A stretch of 64,000 nucleotides of DNA from Mycolicibacterium sp. P1-5 (GTDB lineage: Bacteria; Actinomycetota; Actinomycetes; Mycobacteriales; Mycobacteriaceae), in contig NZ_NPKT01000015.1 of NCBI RefSeq assembly GCF_008329565.1, positions 85,047 through 149,046 of the forward strand. The letters run 5' to 3'. Positions 40,549 through 48,523 of this stretch are shown here, piece after piece (within the stretch, counting starts at the first letter, position 1; the number at the start of each line of letters is the position of its first letter). Position numbers and translations under genes: made by a program. Under the pieces are notes generated by a model that searched no databases, had not been told where the DNA came from, and saw only the letters and a list, made by a program, of their open reading frames with translations.

Positions 40549-42044
40549 GATTCGACCGTTCGCGGCAACCGCACGGTGAATTCGGTCAGACCCGGCACGC
40601 TGTTCAGCTCGATGCTGCCGCCGTGGGCGCGCACCACCGCCGACGCGATCGCCAGGCCCAATCCGGTGGACCCGCCCTTGCGGGACCGTGATGTGTCTCC
40701 GCGCGCGAAACGCTCGAAGACCTCGGACTGCAGCTCCGCCGGGATGCCCGGCCCGTCGTCGACGACGCGCAGCACCGCGGCATCCGGCTGCGCGTGCAGC
40801 GACAGCGTCACCGAAGTTCCGGGCGCGGTGTGGGTGCGGGCGTTGGCCAGCAGGTTGGCCACCACCTGGTGCAGGCGGGCGTCGTCGCCGATGACGTACA
40901 GCGGATCTGACGGCACATCGAGGTTCCACTCATGGTCAGGTCCGGCGATGTGGGCATCGCTGGCGACATCGGCCGACAGTCGGGAGAGGTCGACGGGCTC
41001 GCGCTCGAGCGGGCGACCAGAGTCCAGGCGGGCCAGCAGCAACAGGTCCTCGACGAGGTGGGTCATCCGTTCGGCCTCGGACTCCACCCGGCCCATCGCG
41101 TGCGCGACGTCATCGGGCACCTGGTCCCTTTTGCGTTGCGCCAGTTCGGTATAGCCGCGGATCGCGGCCAGCGGGGTGCGCAGCTCATGGCTGGCGTCGG
41201 CGACGAATTGGCGCACCCGGCTCTCACTGGCCTGCCGTGTCGAGAGCGCGGTCGAGATGTGGTCGAGCATTCGGTTCAGTGCCAGGCCCAGCCGGCCCAC
41301 CTCGGTATAGGGATTCGCGTCGATCTCGGAGACCCGCATCGGCAGTTCCACCTCACCGCGGTCCAGCGGCAGGTCCGCCACCTCTCCCGCGGTCGCTGCT
41401 ACCCGGGTGAGCGGCGTCAGCGCACGACGGTTGATCCAGATGCCGGCGGTGGTGGCCACCGCCAGTGCTGCCGCGGTCACGACAGCGAAGGTCAGCGCCA
41501 CCCGCAACAGCGTCGCGTTGAGGTTGCCCAGACTCAGCCCGATCACCAGTGTCTCGCCCGTCAGCCTGCTGCGAATCGAAATCACCCGGTAATCACCGAG
41601 GCCGTCGAGGTCACGGGTCACCGGCCGGCGTTGTACAGCATTCTGCGCGAGCTGGTCTATCGCACCGGGCGGTACCTGCGCGCGCACGCCGCCGGGTCCC
41701 AGCAGGCCGGCGTCACTGGCACTGCCGTTGGCGATGACCGCCGCGACCATTCCGATCGGTTGGCCGGGAGCGTCCAGGAATTGCGGGCCGGGTCCGGGGC
41801 GGGGCCACGGCGGCCGGTTGTCCCGAAACGAGGGCGGCAGCGGTGGTGGCGGTTCGCCGTAGATGACCGCAGACCGGTGCGCGGTCTCGCGCAGCTGATT
41901 GTCGACCTCGCCGATCAGATATTGGTGCAGCGCAAGGATTGTCACCGCGCCGATGCCGAGGCAGACGACCAGCAGCAGACAGAGCTGGCCGATGAGCAGC
42001 CGGGCACTGAGCGACTGGGTGTTAGCTCGCAGGTTTGAGAACAT
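40545..42044 (-). CDS. tcrY: Sensor histidine kinase TcrY
   Basis: A 499-residue membrane-bound histidine kinase. Helix 1 (LLIGQLCLLLVVCLGIGAVTIL) and helix 2 (VALTFAVVTAAALAVATTAGIWI) enclose an extracytoplasmic sensor of about 130 residues with a Pro-rich stretch (EPPPPLPPSFRDNRPPW). A HAMP region leads to the H-box FVADASHELRTPLAAIRGYTE, then N-box VANLLANARTHTAPG, G1 VDDGPGIPAELQSEVFERF and G2 GLGLAIASAVV. Its start lies 23 bases inside the tcrX 3' end. Orthologous to Rv3764c by sequence layout and by position near the Rv3762c-like gene. Signal unknown; downstream glycosyltransferases suggest an envelope cue. Confidence 0.92.
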   Translation of the reverse strand: MFSNLRANTQSLSARLLIGQLCLLLVVCLGIGAVTILALHQYLIGEVDNQLRETAHRSAVIYGEPPPPLPPSFRDNRPPWPRPGPGPQFLDAPGQPIGMVAAVIANGSASDAGLLGPGGVRAQVPPGAIDQLAQNAVQRRPVTRDLDGLGDYRVISIRSRLTGETLVIGLSLGNLNATLLRVALTFAVVTAAALAVATTAGIWINRRALTPLTRVAATAGEVADLPLDRGEVELPMRVSEIDANPYTEVGRLGLALNRMLDHISTALSTRQASESRVRQFVADASHELRTPLAAIRGYTELAQRKRDQVPDDVAHAMGRVESEAERMTHLVEDLLLLARLDSGRPLEREPVDLSRLSADVASDAHIAGPDHEWNLDVPSDPLYVIGDDARLHQVVANLLANARTHTAPGTSVTLSLHAQPDAAVLRVVDDGPGIPAELQSEVFERFARGDTSRSRKGGSTGLGLAIASAVVRAHGGSIELNSVPGLTEFTVRLPRTVES

Positions 42045-42756
42045 AGCCCGCGCCGCGCAACGTGTGGATCATCGGATCGCGCCCGCTGTCGATCTTCTTG
42101 CGCAGGTATGAGATGTACAGCTCCACGATGTTGGACCGGCCGCCGAAGTCGTAGCTCCAAACGCGGTCCAGGATCTGGGCTTTCGACAACACCCGTTTGG
42201 GGTTGCGCATCAGGAAACGAAGCAGCTCGAACTCGGTGGACGTCAGCGAGATCGGTTCACCGCCGCGGGTCACCTCGTGGCTGTCCTCGTCGAGCAGGAG
42301 ATCGCCCACAACGATCTGGGCACCGCTGTCCTCGGTGGTCACGCCGGTGCGGCGCAGCAGAGCCCGCAGCCGCAGCACGACCTCTTCGATGGAGAACGGC
42401 TTGGTGACGTAATCGTCGCCACCCGCAGTCAGCCCGGCGATGCGATCTTCCAGGGCGTCTTTGGCGGTCAGCAGCAGCACGGGCAATTGCGGGTTCTGCT
42501 CACGCAGTTTGCGCAGCACGTCCAGACCGCTCATATCGGGCAGCATGATGTCGAGCACCACCGCGTCCGGACGCGCGCTGCGGGCCGCCGTGATCGCCGA
42601 CGCGCCATCCGCGGCGGTGGCGATGGTCCAGCCCTCGTAGCGCAGTGCCATCGACACCATTTCGGCCAGCACGGTTTCGTCGTCGACAACCAGAACTGTG
42701 ATCGGGTTGCCGTCGGCTCGGCGCATCACGACGCGTTCCGCCGCTGAAGAGGTCAT
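42022..42756 (-). CDS. tcrX: OmpR/PhoB-type response regulator TcrX
   Basis: A 244-residue response regulator. The receiver domain (residues ~18-132) has the acidic pair in VLVVDDETV, phospho-acceptor Asp in AVVLDIMLPDMSG, and Lys in LLLTAKDALEDR. The C-terminal winged helix (SLTSTEFELLRFLMRNPKRVLSKAQ, VELYISYLRKKID) is of the OmpR/PhoB type. It is the first gene of an operon that continues into tcrY and three glycosyltransferase genes. Direct repeats in the promoter region are candidate self-binding sites. Confidence 0.93.
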   Translation of the reverse strand: MTSSAAERVVMRRADGNPITVLVVDDETVLAEMVSMALRYEGWTIATAADGASAITAARSARPDAVVLDIMLPDMSGLDVLRKLREQNPQLPVLLLTAKDALEDRIAGLTAGGDDYVTKPFSIEEVVLRLRALLRRTGVTTEDSGAQIVVGDLLLDEDSHEVTRGGEPISLTSTEFELLRFLMRNPKRVLSKAQILDRVWSYDFGGRSNIVELYISYLRKKIDSGRDPMIHTLRGAGYVLKPAS

Positions 42757-42786
42757 GTTCTCCAGTATGGGAGCCGCGATGAGTGG

Positions 42787-42831
42787 TTCCTATGGCATTC
42801 CTATGCGCCCGCTGTGAAACAGCACGCATAG
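42787..42831. promoter_or_regulatory. tcrX upstream region: direct repeats and nested palindrome
   Basis: Two copies of TTCCTATG start at 42787 and 42798, 11 bases apart, the spacing expected for tandem binding of an OmpR/PhoB-type regulator. The second repeat leads into a nested inverted repeat: CTATGCG (42801-42807) pairs with CGCATAG (42825-42831) and, inside, GCTGT (42811-42815) pairs with ACAGC (42819-42823). The site lies 31-75 bases before the tcrX start and 56-100 bases before the divergent gene at 42887. Confidence 0.6.
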
Positions 42832-42886
42832 AGCGCGCTGACCATCAACACAGCGGGCGCACAGGTTGACTGCCCACCGTGGGGTC

Positions 42887-43369
42887 ATGAGTGTCGAACA
42901 GCAACCCGTGTGGGGAGCCCCTGCGGAGAACCCCACGACCTGGTCAACCCGTACGACCGTGGCTGCGGTTGCAATCGCGGCCGCTCTGGCGGGGGTCGGT
43001 GGCGTGGTGGTTTACGCCGCCACCGGCGGTAGCGATGGCGGGCATGCGGGCGGCCCGCCTGGTTGGGGTGCCGGCGGGCCCGGTGGTCCGGGCGGCTTCG
43101 GCGGTTTTCAGCGACCGCTGCACGGCGAGAACGTCGTCTCCGACGGCAAGGGCGGCTTCACCACCGAACTGACCCAGACCGGCGACGTCACCGCCACGTC
43201 CGACACCTCGGTCACCGTCCGCAGCCAGGACGGTTACAGCCACACCTACGTGCTGAACACCGACACCCATAAGCCGCCGCAGCCGCTACATACCGGCGCG
43301 AAGGTGTCGGTTCGCGCGACCCAGCTAGACGGCGCGGCTACAGCGACGATGGTGATGCCCGCCAGATAA
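42887..43369 (+). CDS. Membrane-anchored Gly-rich protein divergent from tcrX (DUF5666-like domain)
   Basis: A 160-residue protein with one membrane helix (VAAVAIAAALAGVGGVVVYAA), then a Gly/Pro-rich segment (GPPGWGAGGPGGPGGFGGF), then a small beta domain (TTELTQTGDVTATSDTSVTVRSQDG-type pattern ending in VSVRATQLDGAATATMV) that resembles the DUF5666 OB-like domain. The domain is predicted outside the membrane. The ATG at 42887 follows GTGGGG; a TTG at 42866 is possible. It shares its promoter region with tcrX, and its Gly-rich segment resembles that of the GT39 copy B protein, so a role in the same envelope system is plausible. Confidence 0.8.
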   Translation: MSVEQQPVWGAPAENPTTWSTRTTVAAVAIAAALAGVGGVVVYAATGGSDGGHAGGPPGWGAGGPGGPGGFGGFQRPLHGENVVSDGKGGFTTELTQTGDVTATSDTSVTVRSQDGYSHTYVLNTDTHKPPQPLHTGAKVSVRATQLDGAATATMVMPAR

Positions 43370-43376
43370 TTCTTCG

Positions 43377-43769
43377 GTGCACTTCTATGGGGTCATCGAG
43401 ACGGTAGGCAAGGCGATCGACGCGACGGGTGTCGCCGTTATCGCAATCGGAGCGTTGCTCTCCGCCGCCGGTGTGCTCCGGCGCTTGCGAACCGGCGATG
43501 CCTATCGGGCGTTTCGCCAACAGCTCGGGCGTTCGATTCTGCTGGGACTCGAGCTGCTGGTCGCCGCCGACATCATCCGCACGGTCGCCGTGACGCCGGA
43601 CGCCCGCAGTGTGGCGGTGCTGGCCGGCATCGTGCTGATCCGGACCTTCTTGAGTTTCTCGCTGGAGTTGGAGATCACCGGCTATTGGCCGTGGCAGAAA
43701 AGCCGCCGGCAGCAAGCCACGCCTGACCCCGCCGAGCCGACGCCCGGGACACCGACGCGTCCGCAATGA
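43377..43769 (+). CDS. DUF1622 membrane protein
   Basis: A 130-residue protein with three membrane helices (residues ~15-35, 52-72 and 78-98) and the DUF1622 pattern FRQQLGRSILLGLELLVAADIIRTV followed by VLIRTFLSFSLELEI. The C-terminus is a Pro/Thr-rich cytoplasmic tail. It starts with GTG seven bases after the upstream gene, so the two are likely co-transcribed. The family has no established function. Confidence 0.85.
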   Translation: MHFYGVIETVGKAIDATGVAVIAIGALLSAAGVLRRLRTGDAYRAFRQQLGRSILLGLELLVAADIIRTVAVTPDARSVAVLAGIVLIRTFLSFSLELEITGYWPWQKSRRQQATPDPAEPTPGTPTRPQ

Positions 43770-43776
43770 TGCGGAT

Positions 43777-45093
43777 ATGGACGAAAAACGGCATGCCCGG
43801 CGCACCCGCATCTTCGATGCCGTCCGCAAGGTTCCCCCGGAACCGCTGGGCCCACCTGATTCCCATGATCAGGCCGAGGTGGCGGCCATGCTGCGCGAGA
43901 TCGGTATCGCACTGATCGAAGTGGAACAGCCCACGCAGCTGGTGTTTTCGCGGTTGATGGAGATCGCCATGCAATACACCACCCAGCCGGTGCGCCTGGT
44001 CGTGCTGCCCACCGTGCTGGTGATTCAGGTCGGCACCGTCGGGTATGAGGTCGACACCTCCACGACGTACTCGCTGCAGCTGGACATGGCCGGGCGCATC
44101 GACGACATCGCCAGCCTGGCCGCGGTGGGCGCGATCACCCCCGCTGACGCGATCGCGGCGATATCCCGGGCGCGCAATCTGCGCCCGCGGTTCGGTCCGG
44201 TCGCGACTACGCTCGGATATGCCCTCACCACAATCGGTTTCGGGATGATCATCAATCCGACCTGGGCGTCGCTGCCGGGGTACCTGTTCCTCGGCCTGAT
44301 CGTCGGCGCGATCGCCCAACTCGGCAGGCCCTTCCCGTCACTCAACCCGGTGCTGCCGACCGCCGCGGCGATGATCGTGACGATGCTGGCGACGTGGTTC
44401 GTCGCGGACACCGCCAACGACGGGCTGCTGCGCGTGATCGCCCCGGCGCTGGTGGCGATGCTGCCCGGGATGTCGCTGACCATCGGCGCGATGGAGCTGG
44501 CCAGTAACCAGCTGATCAGCGGCACCAGCCGGCTGGTCTACGGAGTCGCACAGCTGGCGCTGCTGGTGTTCGGGGTTGCGCTCGGCGTGCACATCGCCGG
44601 AGTGGTCAAGCCGCAGTCGCCGTCGACGCAGATGGGTTCGTGGTCGTTGTACGTGGCGATCATCGTGGTGGCGATCGGGCTCTTCGTGTACCTCTCCGCC
44701 CCGCGCGGATCGCTTCTTTGGCTGGCGGCCGCCATCGGAGTTGCACTGGTCGGTCAGGCGATCGCCGGAAAGTTCGTCGCCGCAGCCTATTCCGGCTTCA
44801 TCGGCGCCTTTCTGACCGTCCCGTTCGCGATGCTGGCCGCGCGGATCCGGACCTCTCCCCCGGCGATCGTGATGATGCTTGCGGCGTTCTGGGCGCTGGT
44901 GCCCGGCGCGCTGAGCTTCGAATCGATGAGCGTGGCCGCGACCGGGACCCGCGTCGACACGGCCAGTCTGGGAGTGACCGGTGCGGCAATCCTGTCGATC
45001 GCGCTGGGCACCGTGATTGGCTGGAGTGTGTTCCACACGATCGACAGCCGGTTGCCGTGGCCGAACGGATTGGCTCAACCAACCGTACGGTAG
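43777..45093 (+). CDS. ThrE-family threonine/serine exporter (Rv3737-like)
   Basis: A 438-residue membrane protein. The N-terminal soluble domain (residues 1-125; EVEQPTQLVFSRLMEIAMQY...VVLPTVLVIQVGT) belongs to the ThrE/DUF1212 family, followed by five helices, then a second five-helix part of the DUF3815 type (IVVAIGLFVYLSAPRGSLLWL, GAFLTVPFAMLAARI, GALSFESMSVAATG). This single-chain two-domain architecture is that of Corynebacterium ThrE, which exports threonine and serine. It lies seven bases after the DUF1622 gene and 10 bases before the third kinase gene. Confidence 0.88.
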   Translation: MDEKRHARRTRIFDAVRKVPPEPLGPPDSHDQAEVAAMLREIGIALIEVEQPTQLVFSRLMEIAMQYTTQPVRLVVLPTVLVIQVGTVGYEVDTSTTYSLQLDMAGRIDDIASLAAVGAITPADAIAAISRARNLRPRFGPVATTLGYALTTIGFGMIINPTWASLPGYLFLGLIVGAIAQLGRPFPSLNPVLPTAAAMIVTMLATWFVADTANDGLLRVIAPALVAMLPGMSLTIGAMELASNQLISGTSRLVYGVAQLALLVFGVALGVHIAGVVKPQSPSTQMGSWSLYVAIIVVAIGLFVYLSAPRGSLLWLAAAIGVALVGQAIAGKFVAAAYSGFIGAFLTVPFAMLAARIRTSPPAIVMMLAAFWALVPGALSFESMSVAATGTRVDTASLGVTGAAILSIALGTVIGWSVFHTIDSRLPWPNGLAQPTVR

Positions 45094-45103
45094 GTTCACC
45101 GGG

Positions 45104-46132
45104 GTGGACGAGCTGAGCGCAATCAGCGCATGGATGTCGAAACAGGGTCTGGGTGAGGGCCCGCTCGAAAACGTCTCCGAAATCACCGGCGGCACCCAGA
45201 ACGTCATGCTCCGCTTCACCCGATCGGGCCGCGAGTATGTGTTCCGTCGCGGCCCCCGGCACCTGCGTCCCGTGAGCAACAAGGTGATCCTTCGGGAGAC
45301 CCGGGTGCTGCACGCACTGGCCGGGACCGACGTCCCGCACCCGGGGCTGATCGCGGTGTGTGACGACACCTCCGTGCTCGGCGACGCGGTGTTCTATCTG
45401 ATGGAACCCGTCGACGGATTCAACGCAGGCGCCATGCTGCCGCCGCTGCACGCCGGCGACGCCGGCATCCGGCACGCGATGGGCCTGTCGATGGCCGAGG
45501 CGGCGGCCAAGCTTGGCGCCGTCGATCACGTCGCGGTAGGCCTGGCCGATTTCGGCAAGCCGGACGGATTTCTGGAACGCCAAGTGCCGCGGTGGATTTC
45601 CGAGCTGGAGTCCTACAACGAGTTCGACAACTATCCGGGTCCCGACATCGGCGACGTCGACGCCGTCGCCACCTGGCTGCAGAAGAATCAGCCCGCCGTG
45701 TGGCAGCCGGGCATAATGCACGGCGATTACCACGCCGCCAACGTGATGTTCTCGCCGACCGGCCCGGACGTGGTAGCGATTGTTGATTGGGAGATGTGCA
45801 CCATCGGCGATCCCCTGCTGGACCTCGCCTGGATGCTGGCCACCTGGTATGCGCCGGGCCGCGACTCGGTGCTGGGCAATGCCCTCATGGGGGCCGGTGA
45901 CCTGGCCACCCCCGACGAGCTGATCGATCGCTACGCCCAGAACACCACCCGCGACCTGTCAAATATCGACTGGTACACGGTGCTGGCCTGTTTCAAGCTC
46001 GGCATCATCCTCGAGGGTTCGAATGCTCGGGCAGCTGCGGGATTGGCGCCCAAGGAAATTGGCGACCACCTACATACCGCGACGGTGCGCTTGTTCGAGC
46101 GAGCTGTGGCACTGATGGACGGACAACGATGA
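45104..46132 (+). CDS. APH-fold kinase, ACAD10/LvaA type (module 3)
   Basis: A 342-residue kinase closely related to those at 21581 and 26846. Visible: ITGGTQNVMLRFTRSG, catalytic loop IMHGDYHAANVMFSP, and IVDWEMCTIGDPLLDLAWML. Start GTG at 45104 (VDELSAISAW); the longer frame upstream overlaps the exporter gene. Its stop overlaps the start of the following acyl-CoA dehydrogenase gene (ATGA). Together with the ACAD and SDR it forms a second complete kinase-ACAD-SDR set. Substrate inferred as a 4-hydroxyacyl-CoA or related thioester. Confidence 0.9.
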   Translation: MDELSAISAWMSKQGLGEGPLENVSEITGGTQNVMLRFTRSGREYVFRRGPRHLRPVSNKVILRETRVLHALAGTDVPHPGLIAVCDDTSVLGDAVFYLMEPVDGFNAGAMLPPLHAGDAGIRHAMGLSMAEAAAKLGAVDHVAVGLADFGKPDGFLERQVPRWISELESYNEFDNYPGPDIGDVDAVATWLQKNQPAVWQPGIMHGDYHAANVMFSPTGPDVVAIVDWEMCTIGDPLLDLAWMLATWYAPGRDSVLGNALMGAGDLATPDELIDRYAQNTTRDLSNIDWYTVLACFKLGIILEGSNARAAAGLAPKEIGDHLHTATVRLFERAVALMDGQR

Positions 46133-47307
46133 TCGATTTCGAGATTCCCCGCGACACCGCGGCGCTGCGCGACGAGATTCGCGCCTTCGTCGTCGACAAA
46201 ATCGTTCCCTACGAACGAGATCCGCGCATCACGCGGCACGGACCCAACGAGGAACTGCGCACCGAACTGGTCGGACTGGCGCGCGACGCCGGCCTGCTGA
46301 CCTTCCAGGCGCCGCACCGGTTCGGTGGCCGCGAGCCATCCCACCGTGAACAGGCGGTGCTCTTCGAGGCCGCGGGCTGGTCAACGCTCGGCCCGGTCGC
46401 GCTGAACTGCGCAGCACCCGACGAGGGCAACATGTTCGTGCTGTCCAAGATCGCAACCGAAGAGCAGGCGGAGAAGTTCCTGGTTCCGGTGATCGACGGC
46501 AGGCAGCGGTCGGTGTTCGCGATGACCGAGCCCGGTGGTGCTGGGTCCGACCCGAATCAGCTTGCCACCGAAGCTGTTTTCGACGGTACCGATTACCTGA
46601 TCAACGGCCGCAAATGGCTGATCACTGGAGCGAACAAGGCGCGGACGTGGATCATCATGGCTCGGGTGGCGCCGAATGCGCATGGCGCCGACGGCCCGAC
46701 GTTGTTCCTGTGCGATGGACAGACGCCGGGCATCGAGCTCGAGCGTGTGATGGACACCATGGACCGCAACTACGTCGAGGGCCACGGCGTGATCAACTTC
46801 AACAACCTTCGGCTGCCGGCGTCAGCGGTGCTTGGCGAGGTTGGGCAGGCCCTGCGTTACGCCCAATTGCGTTTGACACCAGCTCGATTGACGCACTGCA
46901 TGCGGTGGCTGGGTGCTGCATCACGGGCGCACTCGATCGCGATCGAACATGCCCGCACCCGCACCGGTTTCGGCAAGCCGCTCGGAGAGCATCAAGGCGT
47001 GAGCTTCATGCTGGCCGACAACGAGATCGCGCTGCAGCAATGCCGGCTGGCGATCTGGTGGGCCTGCTGGGCGCTGGACACCGGAGCCAAGGGCCGCCAC
47101 GAGAGTTCGATGGTGAAGGCCTACGTGTCCGAGGAATTGTTCAAGGTTGCCGATCGCTGCGTGCAAATCCTTGGCGGCATGGGCATTTCCGACGAAACAC
47201 CGGTCGGCATGATCTTCTCCGACATGCGGGCCTTCCGCATCTACGACGGCCCGACCGAAGTGCACAAGTATGCAATCGCCCGCCAGGTACTGAGGAACCC
47301 GTCATGA
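46129..47307 (+). CDS. Acyl-CoA dehydrogenase, ACAD10/11-like (module 3)
   Basis: A 392-residue acyl-CoA dehydrogenase. It carries FAMTEPGGAGSDPNQLATEAV, INGRKWLITGANKARTWI, and the C-terminal VQILGGMGISDETPVGMIFSDMRAFRIYDGPTEVHKYAIARQVL. As in the module 2 enzyme the YEGT motif is YDGPTE, a mark of this ACAD branch. Its start overlaps the kinase stop and its stop overlaps the SDR start, so the three genes are translationally coupled. Expected reaction and caveats are as for module 2: phosphate elimination from a phosphorylated acyl-CoA rather than simple desaturation. Confidence 0.9.
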   Translation: MIDFEIPRDTAALRDEIRAFVVDKIVPYERDPRITRHGPNEELRTELVGLARDAGLLTFQAPHRFGGREPSHREQAVLFEAAGWSTLGPVALNCAAPDEGNMFVLSKIATEEQAEKFLVPVIDGRQRSVFAMTEPGGAGSDPNQLATEAVFDGTDYLINGRKWLITGANKARTWIIMARVAPNAHGADGPTLFLCDGQTPGIELERVMDTMDRNYVEGHGVINFNNLRLPASAVLGEVGQALRYAQLRLTPARLTHCMRWLGAASRAHSIAIEHARTRTGFGKPLGEHQGVSFMLADNEIALQQCRLAIWWACWALDTGAKGRHESSMVKAYVSEELFKVADRCVQILGGMGISDETPVGMIFSDMRAFRIYDGPTEVHKYAIARQVLRNPS

Positions 47308-48065
47308 GCATCTTGGACAGCTTTCGGCTCGACGACAAGGTCGTCATCGTCACCGGCGCCTCGTCCGGGTTGGGCGTGTCGTTCGCGAAGGCCTTCGCCG
47401 AGGCCGGCGCACACCTGGTGCTCGGTGCCCGGCGGGTGGAGCAGATGGCGGGCACCGCCGCGCTGGTCGAAGAGGCCGGCCGCAAGGTCTACACCCGCAA
47501 GACCGACGTCTCCGATCCCGAACAGTGCCAACAGTTGGTCGATTCGGCGATGAAGGAATTCGGCCACGTCGACGTCTTGGTCAACAACGCCGGCGTGGGC
47601 ACCGCGGTGCCGGCCACCCGCGAAACGCCCGAGCAGTTCCGCAAGGTCGTCGACGTCAACCTCAACGGTTCGTACTGGATGGCACAGGCCTGCGGCCGAG
47701 TCATGCAGGCCGGAAGCTCAATCATCAATATTTCCAGCATCCTTGGCATCACCACGGGCGGTCTGCCGCAGGCCGCGTATAGCGCGTCGAAAGCCGGCGT
47801 AATCGGGCTGACCAGGGATCTGGCCCAACAGTGGGGACCGCGCAAGGGAATTCGCGTCAATGCCCTCGCTCCCGGCTTTTTCCAGAGCGAGATGACCGAC
47901 GAATATCAGCCTGGCTACCTCGAGACTCAGCTACCACGAGTCATGGTGGGCAGAATGGGGGATCCCGCCGAATTGGCAGCTACCGCAGTCTGGCTCGCAT
48001 CGTCGGCCGGTGGTTACGTGACGGGCCAGACAATTGTTGTCGACGGTGGGCTGACCATTACGTAG
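47304..48065 (+). CDS. Short-chain dehydrogenase/reductase (module 3)
   Basis: A 253-residue classical SDR: cofactor motif TGASSGLGVSFAKAFAEAG, NNAG motif VLVNNAGVGTAV, catalytic Ser (INISSILGI), Tyr-Lys in YSASKAGVIGLTRDLA, and APGFFQSEMTDEY. A basic residue after strand 2 (GARRVEQM) suggests NADP use. ATG at 47304 overlaps the ACAD stop (ATGA). It completes the kinase-ACAD-SDR module, in a different gene order from module 2 (kinase-SDR-ACAD), which argues against a recent block duplication. Confidence 0.9.
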   Translation: MSILDSFRLDDKVVIVTGASSGLGVSFAKAFAEAGAHLVLGARRVEQMAGTAALVEEAGRKVYTRKTDVSDPEQCQQLVDSAMKEFGHVDVLVNNAGVGTAVPATRETPEQFRKVVDVNLNGSYWMAQACGRVMQAGSSIINISSILGITTGGLPQAAYSASKAGVIGLTRDLAQQWGPRKGIRVNALAPGFFQSEMTDEYQPGYLETQLPRVMVGRMGDPAELAATAVWLASSAGGYVTGQTIVVDGGLTIT

Positions 48066-48155
48066 TGATAACGATCACGCGTCAGTTGAGTGCCTCTTAG
48101 GACTCTCACACGATTGTGACACCCGCCTTTAAGACGGATCTGGGACTCTCGACTC

Positions 48156-48425
48156 ATGGGGTTCGACCTGTACCTGATGTCGGCGGTCGTCGCGGCCGCC
48201 GCCGTCTGGCTGGTCAGCCCTCGATTACAGTCCTACGACCCGCCGGGGGACGTCGCCCGCGGCTTCTGGTCGGTTGTCGCAGGCGCGCTCTGGCCAGTCA
48301 TCCTGGTAGGCGCCGCTCAGCTAATCGCCGTCCGCTTCATCGCGCGTCGCTTCCGTGCCGCCCACGTCGAAGCGGTGGATCTCGGTCCGTTGGTCGCTCT
48401 GTCGGACGCCAGCTTTCGGTCCTGA
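48156..48425 (+). CDS. Small membrane protein, unknown function
   Basis: An 89-residue protein with two predicted membrane helices (YLMSAVVAAAAVWLV and WSVVAGALWPVILVGAAQLIAV) and a basic stretch RFIARRFRAAHVE that should face the cytoplasm. Start ATG at 48156. Located 91 bases after module 3 and 99 bases before a secreted protein gene on the same strand. No family recognised. Confidence 0.7.
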   Translation: MGFDLYLMSAVVAAAAVWLVSPRLQSYDPPGDVARGFWSVVAGALWPVILVGAAQLIAVRFIARRFRAAHVEAVDLGPLVALSDASFRS

Positions 48426-48523
48426 TCGTCGCGTGCGCTCGACGCACCGCATTTTTCGGCGAAATCTCATACCGATTGCCGATCGTTCGGCGACTATTGA
48501 CGCCTTACCAAAGGAGATCGTCG

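Noticed and set aside
38752..40929. 725-residue GT39 copy A with long N-terminal extension
   Set aside because: The extension lies inside tcrY in another frame; the membrane protein starts at 40548 with an ATGA overlap.
46614..48065. 483-residue fused SDR
   Set aside because: Its first 230 residues are a shadow of the module 3 ACAD; the SDR starts at 47304 with an ATGA overlap.
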